NCBI RefSeq assembly: GCF_019649055.1 | Contig: NW_026570462.1 | Coordinates: 1 to 64,000, forward strand | Origin: Paramacrobiotus metropolitanus | Lineage: Eukaryota > Tardigrada > Eutardigrada > Parachela > Macrobiotidae | DNA length: 64,000 bases | Reading direction: 5' to 3' | Part shown: positions 56,974-64,000 of the stretch, one piece after another | Layout of the letters: each line of letters starts with the position of its first letter | How positions within the stretch are numbered: position 1 is the stretch's first letter | Notes under the pieces: generated by a model | What the model saw: the letters and a program-made list of their open reading frames with translations, nothing else | What the model was told of the DNA's origin: nothing | Databases searched by the model: none | Translations under genes and position numbers: made by a program

Positions 56974-59900
56974 ACAAGGATAACCCCACTAACCAACCGC
57001 ACTTTAACCGGAGAGAACCACCTGTCCCCACAACAGAAGGGGAAGTCATCCAACAGATTGATGCATTGGTCAGACAACTAGGTCTGGACCATAACAGTAC
57101 AGAAGAAGAATTCGTGAACGCATTGTTGGCTCCAACAGAAGAAGCCACAATGGCCAGAACAATGGCAGAACGACTTGGAATTTTTGTCAACAATGGCAAA
57201 ATCGAGATCCGGACCAGAACGCAACGAATGCCCGACTCACCCGACCCAGCGCATCAACTCGGCGTTGGAACGTCGGAGGCCGGAACGCAGGGATTGCCCG
57301 GACCGACCGACCCAATACCTCAACTTGGCATTGGAACGTCGGAGGTCGGAACGCAAGAAAGGCCCGACCTACGCAGCACGAACAATGTGACTGCGCCGCC
57401 CGCCACAGAAAGTGACGCAGGACGGACCGGCCACGAAAGCTGGACCGGACTGCCGGTGAGAAGAAACTCAACCGAGCAGCCCAGACAAGGGCCAAGACGC
57501 GGAGGACCGGGACGCCGATTCACGCAAAGGGGCAACAGAAACTTCCCCAATGTATCATCCGGACGCGCAACGGATAGATACGCTGCAACAATGGCAGCTA
57601 TCGACCTCACCGAAGAATCGGAAGGAGAAGTCGAAATATGGGAAACATTCCCTCTGGAAGTACAGGCACCCGCTCACTGGCTGCAGCAGGAGTCGGACCT
57701 CTCCCAGCAACAACCTCAACCGGCTAGAACAGTAGCCGGATCTCGGACGTTCGTCAACCTTGACTACATATGGTCGCAAGTGAGGCCAACGGAAACCTCG
57801 ATAGAAGAACGGATACGAGAACAAACACGACGGTTCGAAACTCCCACCGATGTGCTGGAGGGCGGAGTAGCTAACCGACCTCGGGCACATGAAGTGGTCG
57901 TAACCGAAGTGGAACCAATCCAAGGTACGCTGACGCCAACAGAAGGCGGATCAGTCTCCTTAATTCCCGTCACACCGACTGTACGGGAAGTGACCTTCGA
58001 AAAAGGGACTCACAAGAAACCGAAGACGGTCAGAGCCTGGACACACGAAATCCGGATCGGACCGACGCCCACAATGGCGATGCTCGACACAGGAGCAGAG
58101 ACTTCGCTGATCGAACAACGATTCTGCGAACAAAACGACCTGCCTATGCAACCCCTTGGCCATTACACTCGGATACTTGGCGTAGGCGGACAAGTTGCCT
58201 TCACCGTAACCCACTGCTGCACCGTACCGGTAACGCTGCAGGGATTTACGAGCCATCATACATTCCACGTTCAACCGAACAACGCGGATATCCCAGTGTT
58301 ACTTGGATGCGACTACCTTCATTCCAAGTTCACCTTTGTGTTAACACCCATTCCTAACCCGGAACGACCTGGAGGAATGACGGTAGTGCAGTCTATCCCG
58401 ATACCAGAGGCATCGGGCACGGTAACAAATGAAGCAAGGATAAGTCGGCTTGATCACCCGTCAAACCCCTTGCCCAACATTTGCCGTGACTGCCGGGATA
58501 CCAACCGGACTCTGATCGAGGAAATGCAACTGCACAACTCCATTGAAGCGTACGAAGAACGGATACGGACTGGAAAACTACATCCGAAGAAACGTATACT
58601 GAAGACGGCAGTAAAGTCTATCCCGATACCAGAGGCATCCGCAACGGAAGCGGATGCCATCTTAGAAGTCCAACAAAAGTACCGGACTTGGTTTACGGGA
58701 ACACAACACTTTCTCGACCGACGGACGTTGGAGATGTTGGCCACTCTGCAACAGAACGGAGCGGTGACTACGGACCAGATACAGGAAGCACAACGGACAT
58801 GCGAACCTGTATTGGCTCTCGCCGAAGACATCGACGATGAAGCTTGGGAATGGGAAGACGAACGAGTCCCAATTCATCGGCAGTACATGGAATACGGACT
58901 TCCAGTACCACGCCCTCTGGAGATACCCTGCCAAGAACTAGGCGGAGCACTCTTCAGTTATATGCGACAAGTACAGTTGTACGGAGAATCGACTACAACT
59001 GCGTTTTGGAAACGGTACGGCGAGGACACCTCAATAACAAGGAAGATCCCCGACCCGTTACCGCCAATCACGGAACACTTTCCGAAGGAAGTCAAATTCG
59101 TTAACGACCTGAAGAAGCCAACTGAGCACACGCAAATTGGCGAAACTGACCGACCTGATCGCTGCATAATCTGCAACGATAACATTGATGGAGTCGTCCG
59201 GACGCTGAAGACTCACCATGACTTGACATGGATTGACGGCAGACCGTCGTCACCAGCCCCTCCGCAACCAGAACGGAAGGTAAACTCAAGCCGGAAGACC
59301 AAGTCGGTAGTTAACCAATGGCTGAGCAACATAAGCTCACAGCCACCCGACCTGGAGAAACAGGACGAAGAGAGTCGACCGACCCAACCGAAGGAAACGG
59401 TCGACCAGGGAGTACCGACCACGGAAGTCGGAGAAGGTAGTGCGCCACCGACCACAGAAGTCGGACATGGCGACACACCTGACGCTAACCCTGAAGACGA
59501 GCAAGAATCCGAGGAATATAACTCGGACGTCTCGGACGTACAAAGTTCGAGCGATTCACCGGACACAGACTCCGATAACCAACCTTCGGAAGAATCCGAG
59601 GAAGAGGATGATGATGAGGAATTCGACCCGTCAGTACGAAACTGCAGGTCAGATAAACCGCGGAATGACGACTCGGACGACTCATCCGAGGAGGACGAAG
59701 AACCGACCTACGACGTCCGGCTGACAAAAGCTTTGCGGTCCGTCATCCACACTGAATTCATAGTCGACCTTCCCCCGGAACAAACCGGACAGGAAAAGCC
59801 AGTCGATGTCGAACAACAGGCGGAACTTGAACAACTTCAAATTTTACGGGAATTTGGAGGAGGCCAACCGGAGGAACACGACCTCCGACCTCCAACCATA

Positions 59901-61225
59901 GTAGTCCAGCAGTTGTCAACCGAACAACCGACCTCGGTTAACTTAACTGACCAACAGAAGTCGGAGCAACCGCGCCCACAGAAGGTTCGGATTGCAAAAG
60001 TCAACTCGATTACGGAGCTGAACTTGGGCAACAAGCACCCACAAGTTCACCATCTGGCATTGGACCCGTTTATCGACTCGAAGCCGCTAGACCGACAAGT
60101 TGTCTTCAACAGCGAGCGAGTCTCTCTCCCACCTTACTCAACGTGTTCTATCAAGGTACGGACGGCCAAACCAATGGACCCGATGAGACCCATCTACTTC
60201 TACACTTTACGGCGGAAGCACCGACCTATCCGACCGATAGAAGCTAAGATTGAGATCCGACCTCAGATAGACGCGGCCTGGATAAACATCCAGAACATGA
60301 CCCACCAACCAAGGATATTGAAGAAGGGCATAAAACTTGGCCATATGCAATACAGCGACATGTTCGAACCGGACATCGACAACCAGTACGTCGAATGGGA
60401 ACTCCCACTTGGAATTGCCAAGACTTGGCCACCCAAGCCGGAACCAAAGCCATCGCCGAAATTTGAAATTTTCGAGGCGACAGGAGTTACAGCTCAACGG
60501 AAAGTGAAACTCCTACCTCGGGCGATAACCCAAGTGCATGTCGTAATGGATGTTGCAGTAGCCACCGGACAGAAACTTACGTACCTTGGTGGATCCGACC
60601 CCCAACGAGACGGAGTCGAAATGATGGACGGCGTAACCAAACATGATGGGAGACGATTTACCATCATGGTAGCTAACCACACCCACCGCGAGGTCACCTT
60701 ACGAAAAGGTGCACCCATGGGTCGAGTCGAACCGTTCCAAATGATGACGGACGACCAGAGAATCGAAGAAGCGAGAATACGCTCGGCTCAAGTAGAGGAA
60801 GAAGACGCGGAATCCCAAGAGGAGCGACGAAGAATCATCGACTCCATGAACTTCGGTAAGAACTTAACCGATGAGCAACTTGCCCAACTTAAGGCAGTCG
60901 CCTGGGAATACCGGACCGTCTTCCCGACCTCGAAGAAACCATACGGAGATGTCAAAGGTGTAACACACACCATCGACGTCCAAGGTGCACAGCCGATTAA
61001 GATGAACCCCACCAGAACAAGCTGGAAAGGAAGGGAATTCATCCAGAAACATGTGCAGGAGATGCTCGACCAAGGAGTCATCGAACCCTCATCGGCAGCA
61101 TGGAGCTTCCCCGTCGTCTTAGCCGCGAAACGGAACGGAGACGGCACGGTTGGAACTCGCTTCTGCATCAACTACATAAAGTTGAATGCAGTAACGAAGA
61201 AAAATAATTACCCATTACCGAACCC
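56925..61225 (+). CDS. E3 pol: protease, linker, two beta-rich modules, N-terminal RT
   Basis: One open frame. Residues 1-370 are a disordered linker. The retropepsin has MLDTGAETSLIEQ near residue 386 and VLLGCDY. Two IPIPEA repeats follow (58396 and 58621). A Cys pair segment (CIICND) lies near 59170, then a strongly acidic stretch. Two beta-rich modules at about 60080-60350 and 60490-60740 resemble dUTPase-like barrels. The RT start has TRTSWKGREFIQKH, GTRFCINYIKLN and NYPLPNP, at which point the sequence changes. The palm with the YxDD box is absent. The frame runs on to 61355 in unrelated sequence. Confidence 0.87.
58393..58642 (+). repeat. two IPIPEA hairpin repeats in E3 pol
   Basis: The loop ACCAGAGGC with arms CCCGAT and ATCGGG is perfect in the first copy (58397-58417). 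The second (58622-58642) keeps the left arm and loop but loses two pairs. The first copy stands directly after the protease, as in E1 and E2. Confidence 0.75.
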
Positions 61226-64000
61226 TTGGAGGAACTCCGACAACAACGAGAAGACGCGTGGAACGAAACGGTTGAACTCAGACAGACGCTACATAAGCTG
61301 TCTACTGAACAACCCGATAACCATGCTGCATGGAAAGAGGTCATGGACCAACTAATTGGTTGGGACCATTACATGAGGGATATGGATGAACAAATCGAGA
61401 AAGAGGGAACACCGCTTCCGGAACTCGCCATTGTCCCCCCGACTCAGCAGATACAACCGGTTCAGCCGAGTCCGACCTCGCCAGCTACGGTACCCAATAT
61501 GCCGAACGTGCAACCTCAACCAACACCAAACCCACCGGCCCAACAGGAGGCGGTAGTAGATCCGATTATACAGGAACTACAGTACCTCCAGCGGGTATCA
61601 GACATAATGATGACCCGAATGGAGGCGGTCGGACAAGATCGGAGACTCGAACTGCACGAGTCAACCCGACTGGGAAGGGACTCCCAAGATATTAAGAAAA
61701 CCAATGCCCAGATCCAACACGTGATCAAGAACGGCATCTCCAAGGAACAACTGCCCTTAGCGACTTTCCACCAAAAGATAGCTCACCTTCGGCAGTTAAT
61801 GGACCAGTACCCCCAGTACTCCCAAAACTTAGAAGAGTCAGAAGGGCGATCCGAACAACTACGGATACCCGACCCTGTGGCCATCGCTTCCACGCTGAAC
61901 GAGGCCAGACGACTTCGCCAGGTATGGACCATGGATGAACACATTATGGACTTAGGCGAGGTAATCGGCAACGCACAACGACTTGCCGACCTAGACAGAG
62001 CCATCTACTCGGCAGAACGCCTCAGCAGCCGAGGTCGACCAACAACGGACGACGAAGCTCAACGGCTCATTAACATCCTGGAGCGATTAAAAACTCTGAT
62101 CCAGAACGAACCTTTAATGGCGGAACAACAAGTTCCCCAAAACCGGGATAGGAAGTACCAAGCAATGGCACTCCAAACGGAGGAGTCCAAGCAGAACGAA
62201 GCAGCTTGGAGAGCCATTCTCGAAGGTAAAGAAACGCTTCGGACAATCTACGAACGCGTCTTGCCGGGCACCGAACCAAGGGCCTTGACCAAAATTGCCG
62301 ACCTCCGAGCTTACATAAAACTCGCAGAGGGCCTGGTTAAGAAAGACCCGTCAACTGCAACGGTGCAGGAGAAACACCAGCTTCGGATGGCGGTCGAGTG
62401 GATTGAGAGACAAAATCTCTTTGAAAAGAACCCTCCATCCCAGATACCCCTACCGAACAGGAATTATGTGGTATCCCCGGACTTCTACACACAGTCAGCA
62501 AGTCCAGTGACGTCGCCGAGGACGGCCCTGCACAACAAAGTACAGGAAGACCGCCAAACCCGGATATCCACCCACATCTCGGATGGATGGGATCGGCTTG
62601 ACGACCTTCAACGGGCATATGTACACCTAACACCCACGGATCCAGACGCCATTAGAACGGCGCGTCAGAAGATCGACACCCTGGCTGCTTACTTAAAGCA
62701 AGCCCAGGACCTCTTCGATAAGGTCGATCCGAACGACACTGAAAGCCGACAACTCAGGTCGGTAGTTGAAAGGATCGTAGAAATCCTTGACTCAGAATCG
62801 TCGTGCACTCGGATTGCCACACCATTACCTCCTCAACGGCCAGCACCGACCACAACAGCAGTAATGACGTTGGTACGAACAACGCCGATACCGGACGTCT
62901 TGAAGCACGTGGAGACAATTGCCCACGCAGGTCGGGACTTGGCCGAAATTTACAATTACCAGCTGAATCGACCGATGTCACCAACGAAAGTGACTGACCT
63001 CGAACGAACGGATCGACACTTGCGGATCGAGCTGGATTTCGCTGAAACACTCAGCGAATGGGGAATCCCAACATGTGGCCAACCTAGAGAACGGTTGGAG
63101 GAAGCCCTTCGGTCGATAATCGACCATGTTAAACGGTATCAGCCGGTGCCAACACAAGCACCAGCCAGAGAGGCAACGCCACCTGAAGCGGAACCCTCTC
63201 CAGCCATATCACCGGCACCAGCCGACGGACTTGAATTCGCTGAAGACACCAGAGACCAACAGGAGGTCGACCTGGATGAAGTCGAAAATCAGTACCGAGA
63301 AGCTGTAGATACGCTGGAGAATCTAGCCAAACAGCTTCGTGACCTCAACTCAGCAGACAAGTCAGAGGAACGCCTGAAGGTAGCGCTGGAACAACAGCAT
63401 ACCATTTGCTCCAGACGAGTTGATGACTTATGGAAGATGTTGGAGGCGAATCCACGCTTCAAAACACAAGGCGAACTTGACCGGGAGGAAATGAAGAGGT
63501 TGAAGACGGACTTCGCCCGGGCAGAACAGATAGCTGCCAACCTCCAGGCCCAGATCAACAAGATGGAAGGCCACGACCCAACAATGGCCAACGTGAAGAG
63601 AGCACTGCAGGATCAACTTAGATTCTCGCAGATACGCGTCGCTGACCTCCAAAACAAAATCGATAAACTACGTACTGAAGGTCACCGTAGAATGATGACT
63701 CGGATAGCAGCAAAGCAGAGCCCGACCTCAACGGCAGGACCGGCTCAGCCGAAGCCACCGGTACAGGATCTGGCTACGTTAAGAAGCGCCCTAAGTTACG
63801 CGGAAGAAATCGTCGTCAACATGACAGTGCGACTCGCCGGCATGGATGACAATGATCCAGCCCAAGCAGCCGACAAGAAGGCCGCTGAAGACCGACTGAC
63901 GTCCTCGCAACAACGAGTCCGCGAACTAACGGCAGAAATTGCCGCGCTTCAAAGTCAGCAGTCAGCACCGACCTCGACTAGCTCGACTCAGCCGACCTCT
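61226..64000 (+). CDS. long coiled-coil frame after the RT junction, open to the window edge
   Basis: The frame beginning at 61208 has no stop for the remaining 2.79 kb. Its first ATG is 61343. The product is helical, Gln/Glu/Arg-rich with Pro/Thr spacers, and has no enzyme motif. It carries many GAGGTCGG or CCGACCTC words, so it belongs to the same element family as E3 ORF1. It begins directly where RT homology stops. It may be the downstream accessory ORF of E3, comparable with extra ORF c of E2, brought next to RT by loss of the palm, RNase H and integrase; a second pre-Gag ORF is the alternative. Confidence 0.65.
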   Translation, partial: MEELRQQREDAWNETVELRQTLHKLSTEQPDNHAAWKEVMDQLIGWDHYMRDMDEQIEKEGTPLPELAIVPPTQQIQPVQPSPTSPATVPNMPNVQPQPTPNPPAQQEAVVDPIIQELQYLQRVSDIMMTRMEAVGQDRRLELHESTRLGRDSQDIKKTNAQIQHVIKNGISKEQLPLATFHQKIAHLRQLMDQYPQYSQNLEESEGRSEQLRIPDPVAIASTLNEARRLRQVWTMDEHIMDLGEVIGNAQRLADLDRAIYSAERLSSRGRPTTDDEAQRLINILERLKTLIQNEPLMAEQQVPQNRDRKYQAMALQTEESKQNEAAWRAILEGKETLRTIYERVLPGTEPRALTKIADLRAYIKLAEGLVKKDPSTATVQEKHQLRMAVEWIERQNLFEKNPPSQIPLPNRNYVVSPDFYTQSASPVTSPRTALHNKVQEDRQTRISTHISDGWDRLDDLQRAYVHLTPTDPDAIRTARQKIDTLAAYLKQAQDLFDKVDPNDTESRQLRSVVERIVEILDSESSCTRIATPLPPQRPAPTTTAVMTLVRTTPIPDVLKHVETIAHAGRDLAEIYNYQLNRPMSPTKVTDLERTDRHLRIELDFAETLSEWGIPTCGQPRERLEEALRSIIDHVKRYQPVPTQAPAREATPPEAEPSPAISPAPADGLEFAEDTRDQQEVDLDEVENQYREAVDTLENLAKQLRDLNSADKSEERLKVALEQQHTICSRRVDDLWKMLEANPRFKTQGELDREEMKRLKTDFARAEQIAANLQAQINKMEGHDPTMANVKRALQDQLRFSQIRVADLQNKIDKLRTEGHRRMMTRIAAKQSPTSTAGPAQPKPPVQDLATLRSALSYAEEIVVNMTVRLAGMDDNDPAQAADKKAAEDRLTSSQQRVRELTAEIAALQSQQSAPTSTSSTQPTS

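Larger units (their letters stand above)
50400..64000 (+). mobile_element. E3: Ty3/gypsy-type element, RT truncated, right end off the window
   Basis: Order: candidate LTR, primer site at 50837, 1.25-kb leader, coiled-coil ORF1, Gag in the -1 frame, protease-linker-RT in the next -1 frame, then an abrupt change of sequence in RT at about 61225 followed by a long coiled-coil frame to the edge. Relatedness to E1 and E2 rests on the shared Gag knuckle, DTGAE protease, IPIPEA repeats, PPDK-coding pseudoknot region and RT start. The left boundary is approximate. RNase H and integrase are not present in the window, so E3 looks non-autonomous. Confidence 0.85.

Overview
This is a eukaryotic window. 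It holds intron-containing genes with short introns and strong GT(GC)-AG junctions, several BTB-BACK genes of the BTBD2/3/6 type, and about 42 kb of very large LTR retroelements. A small invertebrate genome fits best. The BTB expansion and an FMRP-like Agenet gene would suit a tardigrade or another ecdysozoan, but the sequence alone does not prove the taxon.

Layout. (1) 1 to about 16.3 kb, minus strand: element E1, a Ty3/gypsy-type element with a 1278-codon Gag, a -1 frame pol and a frameshifted RT-RNase H-integrase. Its 3' end lies off the left edge. (2) 16.4-27.3 kb: a broken BTB-BACK copy (A), a frameshifted SWIM/FAR1-like fragment, two broken BTB copies (B, C), one intact six-exon BTB-BACK gene (D) and a LINE ORF1-like gene. 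(3) 27.5-44.8 kb: an intact BTB-BACK gene (E) whose last intron carries element E2 (28619-43783). E2 is complete, with identical 296-bp LTRs and a 4-bp target duplication. (4) 44.8-50.3 kb: sparse sequence plus gene F, which appears to join FMRP-like tandem Agenet domains to an F-box. (5) About 50.4 kb to the right edge, plus strand: element E3, same lineage, with RT cut short at a sharp junction followed by a long coiled-coil frame that leaves the window.

The three elements are divergent relatives. Each has a coiled-coil pre-Gag, a Gag with a CX2CX4HX4C knuckle, a DTGAE protease, long linkers and a gypsy-type RT. The strongest unusual signal is at the gag-pol junction of all three: a GGGAAAC-type slippery site, a 5-6 nt spacer, a 10-11 bp stem and a 6-bp pseudoknot stem. 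The stem sequences differ between elements but pairing is kept. The elements are also full of short recurrent DNA words. E1 carries AAAGGTCAC in leader and coding DNA, in all three reading frames; E3 carries GAGGTCGG. Families of small hairpins recur inside coding DNA, several with compensatory changes.

Caution: many breaks in E1, E2 and the BTB copies are single-base indels. Because E2 has identical LTRs yet frameshifts in pol, residual assembly indels cannot be separated from real decay by reading alone.
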